Shown here in pieces: positions 45,221 through 52,980 of a stretch of 64,000 nt of DNA. A model generated the notes under the pieces. That model saw nothing but the letters and a program-made list of their open reading frames with translations. It had not been told where the DNA came from and made no database searches. Numbering within the stretch: position 1 is the stretch's first letter; each line of letters starts with the position of its first letter. Source of the stretch: Bermanella sp040371755 (GTDB lineage: Bacteria; Pseudomonadota; Gammaproteobacteria; Pseudomonadales; Oceanobacteraceae); assembly GCF_040371755.1 (NCBI RefSeq), contig NZ_BAABWE010000002.1, positions 372,001 through 436,000 on the forward strand. Reading direction: 5' to 3'. A program made the position numbers and the translations under genes.

Positions 45221-45727
45221 CTATATTACGGAATCGTCTTTTTCTTTTATCTTATCAAAATCAATATTATGTAGAGATAACTCAGGGCCCGCATATACAA
45301 CGACCTGTCTTACCCCAGCCCCAATGCAAAGCTCTCTAAACGCTTTTTTCTCAATATTAGTTAATCCCCCTTCCAGTTTTTCCATAGGATGGATTATGAC
45401 TCTGGGAGCAGGAGTTAAAAAATTTGATTTGTGTTGTTCCAAAAACGCAAATTGAAGCATCTTCTCTGCCACTTGAAAGTCAGCCAATAATGACCTCGGA
45501 TGCGAAAAAGGGTTTGTAATTTGATACTTAAAGGTATCTAAACTCTTACACGAAGAACCTATCTTGAAAACCCTCCTATGACCTTCAGTGGTAGTCTCAG
45601 TAGCCATCAAAGGTTCTATTTCATAAATTTTCTTCGTGTTAATATTGCTAACTTTTAATCTTTTTTCCCAAACCTGAACATAGAGGTCATTAGAAAACAA
45701 TCCGCAAATAAATGTAGCAATACCCAT
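45221..45727 (-). CDS. MreB-like protein reduced to the N-terminal half, nucleotide motif lost
   Basis: The 168 residues align by eye with roughly the first half of the bacterial actin MreB: GLFSNDL (MreB GMFSNDL), SLLADFQVAEKMLQ (MreB GVIADFFVTEKMLQ), LTPAPRVIIHPM (MreB MRPSPRVLVCVP) and NIEKKAFRELCIGAGVRQVVVYAGPE (MreB [25 protein letters not shown]). The phosphate-1 loop DLGTANT is replaced (VQVWEKRLKV) and the second half is absent, so ATP binding and ordinary polymerisation are not expected. The gene has its own start and stop and lies between repeat copies B and C. A role that modulates MreB is inference. Confidence 0.7.
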   Translation of the reverse strand: MGIATFICGLFSNDLYVQVWEKRLKVSNINTKKIYEIEPLMATETTTEGHRRVFKIGSSCKSLDTFKYQITNPFSHPRSLLADFQVAEKMLQFAFLEQHKSNFLTPAPRVIIHPMEKLEGGLTNIEKKAFRELCIGAGVRQVVVYAGPELSLHNIDFDKIKEKDDSVI

Positions 45728-45783
45728 AATTCACAACACAACTAATAATTAATAAATAACATCAAAATCTGTAACGCCTAATT

Positions 45784-46045
45784 TCGCGCGCAAGCGCCCT
45801 CCCACAATATCCCAGAACTAATCGGAATCCAAACCCGAATCGATACCACTATGCGGCATCCGAGCGCCGCATAACTAAAGCTAGGGGAAATATATGAGGT
45901 TGGCGGCGTGAGGCTAGCCGCGAAGCGGGGATACGGGGTGCAACCCCGAGAAAAAGAAACCGTGCTGGCCTTAATCTACCAGCACACAACAATCCTGATA
46001 ATTCAGCAAGAACCAATAACGCACATGCGTAATAAATCGCGCGCA
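45784..46045 (+). repeat. hairpin-rich island repeat, copy C
   Basis: Leader 45784-45850, core 45851-46045. In this copy the stem GTGCTGG...CCAGCAC is perfect over seven pairs, whereas copies A and B have mismatches. Downstream similarity to copy B continues for about 15 bases (AATACCC-AAAA). The long minus-strand reading frame across it is a shadow. Confidence 0.9.
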
Positions 46046-46103
46046 ATACCCAAAAGACTCACTTCGTTCGCGGGGCACACTGGCGCCCTCCAACAAAGTT
46101 AAA

Positions 46104-46400
46104 TTAAGAATTAAGCGACCGCTTCAACACCCTATCAAACACAAACGGCCCAAACGGCAATAACGAGGCCACTACACCACTGGGCATCGCCCACAACGGT
46201 AACTTCACTTTAGAAGCCGTCGACATCAACACAAACACATAGGCCATAAACAACACACCATGAGCCATGCCAATATATTTAACTGGCTCCACAATACCCA
46301 TCTGATACTTCAACGGCATCGCAATAAATAGCAACAATAAAAAGGACGCACCTTCTAAATAACCCACTAAGGTTAAAGGCTTAATTGACACTTGAGACAT
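46104..46400 (-). CDS. DUF3817 integral membrane protein
   Basis: A small inner-membrane protein of 98 residues with three hydrophobic segments. LVGYLEGASFLLLLFIAMPLKY and the VKYIGMAHGVLFMAYVF motif are typical of DUF3817. The function is unknown. It marks the return to ordinary chromosome after the repeat island and precedes the terminator of the ribosomal cluster. Confidence 0.85.
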   Translation of the reverse strand: MSQVSIKPLTLVGYLEGASFLLLLFIAMPLKYQMGIVEPVKYIGMAHGVLFMAYVFVLMSTASKVKLPLWAMPSGVVASLLPFGPFVFDRVLKRSLNS

Positions 46401-46436
46401 AATATAAACTTCAAATATTTAATAAATTGTAAGCAT

Positions 46437-46459
46437 AAAAAAAGGCAGCCGAAGCTGCC
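46437..46459 (-). terminator. terminator of the alpha ribosomal operon
   Basis: On the minus strand GGCAGC-TTCG-GCTGCC is followed by seven T. The UUCG tetraloop makes it very stable. It lies 25 bases after the rplQ stop. Confidence 0.95.
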
Positions 46460-46484
46460 TCTTTCTATTCAAACAAAGTGTTGA

Positions 46485-46877
46485 TTAATCTTCAGATTCT
46501 TCAACAACTTCGTCTGCAACTGGACGATCAACCAGTTCTACGTATGCCATAGGAGCATTGTCGCCTGCACGGAATCCGCACTTAAGAATACGTAGGTAAC
46601 CGCCAGTACGTTCTTGGTAACGAGGACCAAGTTCGCTGAACAGTTTACCAACCGCTTCTTTAGAGCGAGTGCGTGAGAAAGCCAAACGACGGTTAGCAAC
46701 AGAATCTTCTTTTGCTAGCGTAATTAATGGCTCAGCCACACGACGTAACTCTTTTGCTTTAGGCAAAGTAGTTTTAATGATCTCATGTTCGATCAACGAT
46801 ACAGCCATGTTTTTAAACATAGCCTGACGGTGCGAACTGGTTCGGTTTAAGTGACGACCACTTTTACGATGGCGCAT
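46485..46877 (-). CDS. rplQ: 50S ribosomal protein L17
   Basis: The N-terminus MRHRKSGRHLNRTSSHRQAMFKNMAVSLIEHE is the L17 signature and the 130-residue length is usual. It is the last gene of the alpha operon, 27 bp after rpoA, and ends in an acidic tail (ADEVVEESED). Confidence 0.97.
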   Translation of the reverse strand: MRHRKSGRHLNRTSSHRQAMFKNMAVSLIEHEIIKTTLPKAKELRRVAEPLITLAKEDSVANRRLAFSRTRSKEAVGKLFSELGPRYQERTGGYLRILKCGFRAGDNAPMAYVELVDRPVADEVVEESED

Positions 46878-46904
46878 GTTTTAATTCCTTACCTCAAACC
46901 TGCC

Positions 46905-47906
46905 TTAGGCAAGCGCTTTGTCGTCTTTCTTCAAACTAGCTGGTGGCCAGTTCTCTAGGTGCATACCAAGAGACAAACCGCGAGAAGCCAAGACGTCTTT
47001 AATTTCAGTTAATGACTTCTTACCCAAGTTAGGGGTTTTCAGCAACTCAACTTCGGTGCGCTGAATCAGATCACCGATGTAGTAAATGTTTTCCGCTTTC
47101 AAGCAGTTTGCAGAACGTACTGTTAGCTCTAGATCATCTACCGGACGAAGTAGAATCGGATCAATCTCGTCTTCTATTTCTTCTGGTTCTGGTTCAGCTT
47201 CATTTTGCAAGTCTACAAACACTGCTAGCTGTTGCTGCAGGATGGTAGCAGAGCGACGAATCGCTTCTTCTGGCTCAATGGTGCCGTTAGTTTCTAGGTC
47301 GATAACTAGCTTATCCAAATCAGTACGCTGTTCGACACGAGCATTTTCAACACCGTAAGCTACACGCTTAACTGGGCTGTATGTCGCATCTAACTGCAAT
47401 TTACCAATTGCTTTTGTCTCTTCTTCGTTCTGGTTGCGAGACTCTACAGTCTCGTATCCACGACCTGCTGCAACTTTGATGTTGATCTTCAGTTCACCTT
47501 TATCAGCCAAGTTGGCGATAACGTGTTCTGGGTTTGCAACTTCAACGCCGTGATCCAATTGGATATCAGCAGCAGTAACCTGACCTTGGCCAGATTTGTG
47601 TAGAGTCAGATAAGCTTCTTCACGTTCGTGCAGTTTAACTGCCACACCTTTTAGGTTTAACAAGATTTCGATTACGTCTTCTTGTACGCCTTCAATGGTG
47701 CTGTACTCATGAAGAACACCTTCAATTTCAACTTCTACGATGGCGGCGCCAGGCATAGAAGAGAGAAGGATACGACGCAACGCAGCACCTAAAGTGTGGC
47801 CAAAGCCACGTTCTAATGGCTCCAGAGTTACTTTCGCCTGAGTATTGCTAACCTGCTCAACCTGAATATGGCGCGGAGTTAGAAATTCGTTCACTGAACG
47901 CTGCAT
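46905..47906 (-). CDS. rpoA: RNA polymerase alpha subunit
   Basis: Scaffold for RNA polymerase assembly and contact for activators. The N-terminal dimerisation domain is intact (FGHTLGAALRRILLSSMPG), an acidic linker follows (NEAEPEPEEIEDEID), and the C-terminal domain has the DNA-contact helix RSANCLKAENIYYIGDL and the NLGKKSLTEIKD motif. The 333-residue length is standard. It sits 18 bp after rpsD. Confidence 0.97.
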   Translation of the reverse strand: MQRSVNEFLTPRHIQVEQVSNTQAKVTLEPLERGFGHTLGAALRRILLSSMPGAAIVEVEIEGVLHEYSTIEGVQEDVIEILLNLKGVAVKLHEREEAYLTLHKSGQGQVTAADIQLDHGVEVANPEHVIANLADKGELKINIKVAAGRGYETVESRNQNEEETKAIGKLQLDATYSPVKRVAYGVENARVEQRTDLDKLVIDLETNGTIEPEEAIRRSATILQQQLAVFVDLQNEAEPEPEEIEDEIDPILLRPVDDLELTVRSANCLKAENIYYIGDLIQRTEVELLKTPNLGKKSLTEIKDVLASRGLSLGMHLENWPPASLKKDDKALA

Positions 47907-47924
47907 AGCTGCCCCTGTTCTATA

Positions 47925-48545
47925 TTACTTAGAGTACAATTCGACGATCAACTGTTCATTGATCTCGGCTGATAACTCAGAACGTTCAGGAACTGCTTTG
48001 AACGTACCTTCCATTTTTTTGGCATCAACGTCGATCCAAGCTAGATCACCACGCTGAGATGCTAAATCTAGTGCACCTTTAATACGTAGTTGATTCTTCG
48101 CCTTTTCACGTACAGCAACCACATCTCCGCTCTTAATGTTATAAGAAGGGATGTTTACGGTTTGACCGTTAACAGAAATCGCCTTGTGAGATACCAATTG
48201 ACGTGCTTCAGAGCGTGTTGAGCCAAAGCCCATACGGTAAACCACGTTATCCAATCGAGTTTCAAGAAGCTGAAGTAGGTTTTCACCAGTCGCACCTTTG
48301 ACACGTGCTGCTTCTTTATAATAACCACGGAATTGCTTTTCAAGAATGCCGTAAATACGACGAACTTTTTGCTTTTCACGTAGCTGTAAACCATAGTCAG
48401 ACAAACGTCCACGGCCTGCACCGTGTACACCTGGCTTGGTTTCTAATTTACATTTTGAGTCTAGTGCACGAACGCCGCTCTTCAAGAAAAGGTCAGTACC
48501 TTCACGACGAGACAGCTTACACTTAGGACCTATATATCGAGCCAT
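47925..48545 (-). CDS. rpsD: 30S ribosomal protein S4
   Basis: Primary 16S rRNA binder and, in enterobacteria, the translational repressor of the alpha operon. MARYIGPKCKLSRREGTDLFLKSG opens the protein, and the S4 RNA-binding domain includes RLDNVVYRMGFGSTRSEARQLVSHKAI. It has 206 residues and is not the four-cysteine zinc form. See the leader at 49337-49428 for its possible target. Confidence 0.97.
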   Translation of the reverse strand: MARYIGPKCKLSRREGTDLFLKSGVRALDSKCKLETKPGVHGAGRGRLSDYGLQLREKQKVRRIYGILEKQFRGYYKEAARVKGATGENLLQLLETRLDNVVYRMGFGSTRSEARQLVSHKAISVNGQTVNIPSYNIKSGDVVAVREKAKNQLRIKGALDLASQRGDLAWIDVDAKKMEGTFKAVPERSELSAEINEQLIVELYSK

Positions 48546-48557
48546 AGTTCTGTCCCC

Positions 48558-48947
48558 TTATACGCGACGTTTCTTAGGTGGACGGCAACCGTTGTGAGGT
48601 ATAGGTGTCACATCAGTAATGTTGCCAATCTTGTAACCGCATGCATTTAATGCACGAACAGCTGATTCACGACCAGGACCTGGACCTTTAACTTCCACGT
48701 CTAGGTTTTTCAAACCATACTCTTTTGCGGCTTCACCAGCGCGTTCCGCAGCAACCTGTGCAGCGAAAGGGGTACTCTTACGAGAACCACGGAAACCAGA
48801 ACCACCTGCAGTTGCCCAAGATAGAGCATTACCCTGACGGTCAGTAATGGTTACGATAGTGTTGTTAAATGACGCATGGATGTGCGCCACGCCGTCTACG
48901 ACGGACTTTTTAATTTTTTTCTTAACGTTACGTTGTGGCTTTGCCAT
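48558..48947 (-). CDS. rpsK: 30S ribosomal protein S11
   Basis: A 129-residue platform protein near the 16S 3' end. It shows HIHASFNNTIVTITDRQGNALSW, GFRGSRKSTPFAAQ and the C-terminal DVTPIPHNGCRPPKKRRV that define S11. The gene lies 17 bp after rpsM and 12 bp before rpsD. Confidence 0.97.
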   Translation of the reverse strand: MAKPQRNVKKKIKKSVVDGVAHIHASFNNTIVTITDRQGNALSWATAGGSGFRGSRKSTPFAAQVAAERAGEAAKEYGLKNLDVEVKGPGPGRESAVRALNACGYKIGNITDVTPIPHNGCRPPKKRRV

Positions 48948-48964
48948 AAATCAACCCTGCCTTA

Positions 48965-49321
48965 TTAACGTTTAATTGGCTTACGTGGGCCCTTACGGGT
49001 ACGCGCATTTGTTTTAGTGCGCTGTCCACGTAGAGGCAAACTGCGACGATGACGAATACCGCGGAAACAACCAAGATCCATCAATCGCTTGATGCTCATG
49101 GATACTTCACGGCGAAGATCACCTTCTACAGTAAATTTGCCAACTTCTGAACGGATCTCATCTAACTTTTCGTCAGAAAGATCAGCAATTTTAGTTGATT
49201 CTTCAATACCAACTGCTTTACATATTTGCTTAGCAGTAGGCAAGCCAACACCGAACACGTAGGTCAATGAAATGACCGCATGTTTGTTGTCAGGAATGTT
49301 TACACCGGCTATACGAGCCAT
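48965..49321 (-). CDS. rpsM: 30S ribosomal protein S13
   Basis: A 118-residue head protein that contacts the P-site tRNA. MARIAGVNIPDNKHAVISLTYVFGVG and the basic tail RGQRTKTNARTRKGPRKPIKR are diagnostic. It is the first gene of the alpha group and is preceded by a 129-bp structured leader after rpmJ. Confidence 0.97.
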   Translation of the reverse strand: MARIAGVNIPDNKHAVISLTYVFGVGLPTAKQICKAVGIEESTKIADLSDEKLDEIRSEVGKFTVEGDLRREVSMSIKRLMDLGCFRGIRHRRSLPLRGQRTKTNARTRKGPRKPIKR

Positions 49322-49336
49322 TTTTCACCCCATCTC

Positions 49337-49428
49337 ACGCATTTTAATGCGTGTTGATGCCTTTATCTGGATAGGCACAATAAAGAATCCTCGGCCAGAG
49401 CGCAAACTCTGACCGATTAAGCCTATCC
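49337..49428 (-). promoter_or_regulatory. structured leader before rpsM (candidate S4-responsive alpha-operon leader)
   Basis: In mRNA sense an outer stem GGATAGGC / GCCTATCC encloses a ten-base stem TCGGTCAGAG / CTCTGGCCGA (one G-U pair). A third hairpin, ACGCATT / AATGCGT, lies just before the rpsM Shine-Dalgarno. In E. coli S4 represses the alpha operon by binding a pseudoknot at this place; the position matches, and homology of the fold is inference. Confidence 0.5.
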
Positions 49429-49450
49429 CCCATTACAACGTCGGCGGGGA

Positions 49451-49564
49451 TTAACCTTGACGTTGTTTGTGCTTAGGATCTGTACAGATCACACGCACAC
49501 TGCCGTTACGACGAATGATTTTACATTCACGGCAAATCTTCTTCACTGAAGCACGTACTTTCAT
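49451..49564 (-). CDS. rpmJ: 50S ribosomal protein L36 (zinc form)
   Basis: A 37-residue protein MKVRASVKKICRECK... ending DPKHKQRQG, translated directly from the sequence. Cys11, Cys14, Cys27 and His32 form the zinc site, so this is the zinc-binding version. It lies 22 bp after secY. Its Shine-Dalgarno GGAG is inside the short palindrome AGTCTC-TG-GAGACT. Confidence 0.95.
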   Translation of the reverse strand: MKVRASVKKICRECKIIRRNGSVRVICTDPKHKQRQG

Positions 49565-49586
49565 TGAAAGTCTCCAGAGACTCTGA

Positions 49587-50918
49587 TTAGCGTACCAAAC
49601 CGCCGCCAATACCATTCAAATTTGACTTCTTCATAAGGCTTTCGTACTGATGAGACATCAGATGAGATTGCACTTGTGACATAAAGTCCATGACTACCAC
49701 CACTACGATTAGTAATGAGGTACCACCAAAGTAGAACGGCACGTCGGCCGCCACCACCAAGAATTGGGGCAGCAATGATACAGCAGTTATGTATAAAGCG
49801 CCAAATAAAGTTAATCGACCTAGCACACCATCAACATATTGGGCGGTTTGTTGTCCTGGGCGGATACCTGGAATGAATGCTCCAGACTTCTTAAGGTTCT
49901 CCGATATGTCCTTGCTGTTAAACATCAAGGCGGTATAGAAGTAGCAGAAGAAGATTACCGCTAAGGAAAACAGGATTAGGTATAGAGGTTGGCTTGGCCC
50001 AAGGGCTAAAGACACATCCTGTAACCATTCCATACCTTCAGTACGTCCAAACCACTGACCGATTGAAGCCGGAAACAGTAGGATAGATGAGGCGAAGATT
50101 GGTGGAATTACACCTGCCATGTTGATTTTAAGTGGTAAGTGACTGCTTTGAGCCGCAAAAACTTTGCGACCTTGCTGACGCTTAGCGTAATTGATTGCGA
50201 TGCGACGTTGACCACGTTCTACGAACACAACGAATGCAACAATCAATACTGCAAGTACGGCAATGGCTAACAACAATGCGATGTTAGTATCACCCTGACG
50301 AGCAGATTCAAAAGATTGACCGATGGCACCAGGCAAGCCTGCAACAATACCGGCAAAAATCAGTAGTGAGATACCGTTACCGATACCACGCTCTGTCACT
50401 TGTTCGCCCAACCACATTAAGAAAACAGCGCCACATACAAATGATGAAACAGCTGTTAAGTAATACAGTGGAGACGCATCAAACGACACACCTTGACTAG
50501 CCAAGCCTGCGGATACACCGAAGGCTTGAACTAACGCTAACAGCACAGTGCCGTAGCGGGTGTACTGACTGATTTTACGACGACCAGCTTCACCCTCTTT
50601 TTTGAGGGCTTCAAGCTGCGGGCTCACCGCCGTCAATAGCTGCATAATAATAGAGGCAGATATGTACGGCATGATACCTAGTGCAAAGATCGACATACGC
50701 TCAAGGGCGCCACCAGAGAACATGTTGAACATGCTCAAGATGGTCCCTTGGTTTTGTTCGAACAATGCCGCTAGACGATCAGGGTTGATACCGGGTACCG
50801 GAATATGAGCGCCGATACGGTATACGACAATCGCTAGGATAACGAACTTAATACGAGACCAAAGTTCGCCGAGTCCTGCGGGTGCCATTCCTGTTGGTTG
50901 TGAGCCTTGCTTAGCCAT
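49587..50918 (-). CDS. secY: preprotein translocase subunit SecY
   Basis: Central channel of the Sec translocon in the inner membrane, with ten membrane helices. The N-terminal ELWSRIKFVILAIVVYRIGAHIPVPGINP, the plug-region MFSGGALERMSIFALGIMPYI and the cytoplasmic loop GEAGRRKISQYTRYGT are conserved. The 443-residue length is standard. It is in its usual place between rplO and rpmJ. Confidence 0.97.
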   Translation of the reverse strand: MAKQGSQPTGMAPAGLGELWSRIKFVILAIVVYRIGAHIPVPGINPDRLAALFEQNQGTILSMFNMFSGGALERMSIFALGIMPYISASIIMQLLTAVSPQLEALKKEGEAGRRKISQYTRYGTVLLALVQAFGVSAGLASQGVSFDASPLYYLTAVSSFVCGAVFLMWLGEQVTERGIGNGISLLIFAGIVAGLPGAIGQSFESARQGDTNIALLLAIAVLAVLIVAFVVFVERGQRRIAINYAKRQQGRKVFAAQSSHLPLKINMAGVIPPIFASSILLFPASIGQWFGRTEGMEWLQDVSLALGPSQPLYLILFSLAVIFFCYFYTALMFNSKDISENLKKSGAFIPGIRPGQQTAQYVDGVLGRLTLFGALYITAVSLLPQFLVVAADVPFYFGGTSLLIVVVVVMDFMSQVQSHLMSHQYESLMKKSNLNGIGGGLVR

Positions 50919-50929
50919 CTAAGTGGTCC

Positions 50930-51364
50930 TTATTCTTCTATTTTACCACCAGCGGCTTCAATTGCAGCTTTCGCGCCTTTGGTCACTTTAAGACCTTTAA
51001 CGGTTACAGCTTTCTTGATTTCGCCAGATAGAATCACGCGTGCACGCTTGATTTTGTCACCGATGATATCGGCTTTTTTCAATGCGTCTAGGTCTACTAC
51101 GTCTACACCAGCAGCGGCTAATTCGTTAAGACGAATTTCAGCTACATACTGTGCTTGACGTGAAGTAAAACCAAATTTTGGTAGACGACGCTGTAAAGGC
51201 ATCTGACCACCCTCGAAACCTGGCTTCACACGACCGCCAGAACGAGATTTTTGACCTTTGTGACCACGTCCGCCAGTCTTTCCTAAGCCGCTACCGATAC
51301 CACGGCCAACACGCTTGCTAGAAGGACGAGAACCTGGTGCTGGGCTAAGAGCATTAAGTTTCAT
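50930..51364 (-). CDS. rplO: 50S ribosomal protein L15
   Basis: A 144-residue protein with the glycine/arginine-rich extension RVGRGIGSGLGKTGGRGHKGQKSRSGG followed by PGFEGGQMPLQRRLPKFGF, both diagnostic. It overlaps the rpmD region by close spacing (1 bp) and precedes secY by 11 bp. Confidence 0.97.
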   Translation of the reverse strand: MKLNALSPAPGSRPSSKRVGRGIGSGLGKTGGRGHKGQKSRSGGRVKPGFEGGQMPLQRRLPKFGFTSRQAQYVAEIRLNELAAAGVDVVDLDALKKADIIGDKIKRARVILSGEIKKAVTVKGLKVTKGAKAAIEAAGGKIEE

Positions 51365-51365
51365 A

Positions 51366-51545
51366 TTACTCTGCCTCCACTTTCACCATGTAGTAAACCT
51401 TGTTGATCATGCCGCGAACCGCGTCAGTGTCTTCAAGTTCTACTGTGTGACCAATACGGCGAAGTCCTAAGCCTTTCATCGTAGCGATGTGCTTAGGTAG
51501 CTTGCCAATAGTACTGCGAGTTTGTGTTACTTTAACTTTTGCCAT
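51366..51545 (-). CDS. rpmD: 50S ribosomal protein L30
   Basis: A 59-residue protein translated directly: MAKVKVTQTRSTIGKLPKH, then TMKGLGLRRIGHTVELEDT and a C-terminal NKVYYMVKVEAE. The KGLGLRRIGH core is the L30 hallmark. It fits exactly in the gap between rpsE and rplO. Confidence 0.96.
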   Translation of the reverse strand: MAKVKVTQTRSTIGKLPKHIATMKGLGLRRIGHTVELEDTDAVRGMINKVYYMVKVEAE

Positions 51546-51551
51546 GTCGGA

Positions 51552-52061
51552 TTACCCCAGAATTTCTTCTACAGATTTACCGCGCTTGGCAGCTACCTGT
51601 TCAGGACTACGCATTTCGCGAAGGCCATTCACAGTAGCACGTACCACGTTTACCGGATTGGTAGAGCCGTAGCACTTCGCTAACACGTTATGTACACCTA
51701 CGATTTCAAGTACGGCACGCATGGCGCCACCGGCAATAATACCAGTACCTTGAGATGCAGGCTGCATGTATACCTTAGAAGCTCCGTGACGGGCCTTCAC
51801 CGGGTACTGCAACGTATCGCCATCAAGCTGTACAGTGATCATGTTACGCTTCGCACTGTCCATAGCTTTTTGAATAGCTGTTGGAACTTCGCGAGCCTTA
51901 CCACGACCGAAACCTACTTTGCCTTTACCATCGCCCACTACGGTTAACGCAGTGAAACCGAAGATACGGCCACCTTTTACTACTTTTGCAACGCGGTTAA
52001 CTTGGACTAGCTTCTCTTGAAGGTCGCCTTCGCCATTGCGTTCTACACGTTCATTTGCCAT
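51552..52061 (-). CDS. rpsE: 30S ribosomal protein S5
   Basis: A 169-residue protein with the double-stranded RNA-binding domain (LVQVNRVAKVVKGGRIFGFTALTVVGDGKGKVGFGRGKA) and the C-terminal GSTNPVNVVRATVNGL. It takes part in decoding accuracy and helicase activity of the 30S entry pore. It lies 6 bp before rpmD. Confidence 0.97.
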   Translation of the reverse strand: MANERVERNGEGDLQEKLVQVNRVAKVVKGGRIFGFTALTVVGDGKGKVGFGRGKAREVPTAIQKAMDSAKRNMITVQLDGDTLQYPVKARHGASKVYMQPASQGTGIIAGGAMRAVLEIVGVHNVLAKCYGSTNPVNVVRATVNGLREMRSPEQVAAKRGKSVEEILG

Positions 52062-52073
52062 GTTAATCGCCCC

Positions 52074-52424
52074 TTAGAATTCCAGGCCGCCTTCGCGGGC
52101 TGCATCTGCTAAAGCTTTTAAACGGCCGTGGTATTTAAAACCAGAGCGATCAAAAGCTACTTTTTTGATGCCTTTCGCAATCGCACGCTCAGCTATTAGC
52201 TGGCCTACTTTTGCTGCGGCTTCAGCGTTACCGGTTTTACCTTCACGTAGATCTTTCTCTACTGTCGAAGCGGTTGCCAAAACTTGAGCACCATCGGACG
52301 AAATGATCTGAGCGTAAATATGACGTGGAGTACGGTTTACACACAGACGGGTCGCACCTAGTTCACGCATCTTAACGCGAGAACGGCGAGCACGACGAAT
52401 ACGCGCTGTTTTCTTCTCGTTCAT
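52074..52424 (-). CDS. rplR: 50S ribosomal protein L18
   Basis: A 5S rRNA-binding protein of 116 residues. TRLCVNRTPRHIYAQII and the C-terminal VAFDRSGFKYHGRLKALADAAREGGLEF are typical. It is 12 bp upstream of rpsE. Confidence 0.97.
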   Translation of the reverse strand: MNEKKTARIRRARRSRVKMRELGATRLCVNRTPRHIYAQIISSDGAQVLATASTVEKDLREGKTGNAEAAAKVGQLIAERAIAKGIKKVAFDRSGFKYHGRLKALADAAREGGLEF

Positions 52425-52434
52425 GATCTAAACC

Positions 52435-52968
52435 CTATTTCTTCTTGGCTTCTTTACGACGTACATTTTCGTCAGCATAACGTACACCTTTACCTTTATA
52501 AGGTTCAGGAGGACGGTAACCGCGAATTTCCGCTGCAACTTGACCTACTTGTTGTTTATCCAAACCTTTGATCACGATCTCAGTTTGAGTAGGAGTTTCA
52601 GCTTTTACGCCTTCTGGAAGCACATAATCAACAGGGTGAGAAAAACCTAGCGATAGATTCAGAGTTGAACCAGACGCTTTTGCACGGTAACCAACACCTT
52701 GCAAAACTAATTTCTTTTCAAAACCCTGACTAACACCAGTCACCATATTGTTGACCAATGAACGGAATGTACCTGCCAATGCATTTGACTTTTTCGCGCC
52801 ATCTGTTGGTGCGAATGTCAGTACATTTTCTTCTTGCTTAACAGCAACTGAAGAGTGCAGATCTAAATTTAATGATCCTTGCTTACCCTTAATAGTGATT
52901 TGAGCGTCAGAAATTTTAACTTCTACGCCATCCGGTAGGGCAACAGGAGCTTTTGCTATACGAGACAT
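52435..52968 (-). CDS. rplF: 50S ribosomal protein L6
   Basis: A two-domain protein of 177 residues near the factor-binding site. MSRIAKAPVALPDGVEV begins the protein and the C-terminal signature RGYRPPEPYKGKGVRYADENVRRKEAKKK is complete. The spacing to rplR is 10 bp. Confidence 0.97.
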   Translation of the reverse strand: MSRIAKAPVALPDGVEVKISDAQITIKGKQGSLNLDLHSSVAVKQEENVLTFAPTDGAKKSNALAGTFRSLVNNMVTGVSQGFEKKLVLQGVGYRAKASGSTLNLSLGFSHPVDYVLPEGVKAETPTQTEIVIKGLDKQQVGQVAAEIRGYRPPEPYKGKGVRYADENVRRKEAKKK

Positions 52969-52980
52969 CTCAAACTCCTC

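Noticed and set aside
45093..45455. Plus-strand 120-aa ORF
   Set aside because: It is antisense to the MreB-like gene, whose sequence shows clear family similarity; the plus frame shows none.
44702..46045. Interpretation of the repeats as standard integron attC sites or a CRISPR array
   Set aside because: Units are about 200 bp with hairpins, lack the terminal GTTRRRY/RYYYAAC cores, and have no short regular spacers or nearby integrase/cas gene.
45849..46046. Minus-strand 65-aa ORF, and the plus-strand ORF at 45908, inside repeat copy C
   Set aside because: They lie entirely in the non-coding hairpin repeat, and the same frames are broken in copies A and B.
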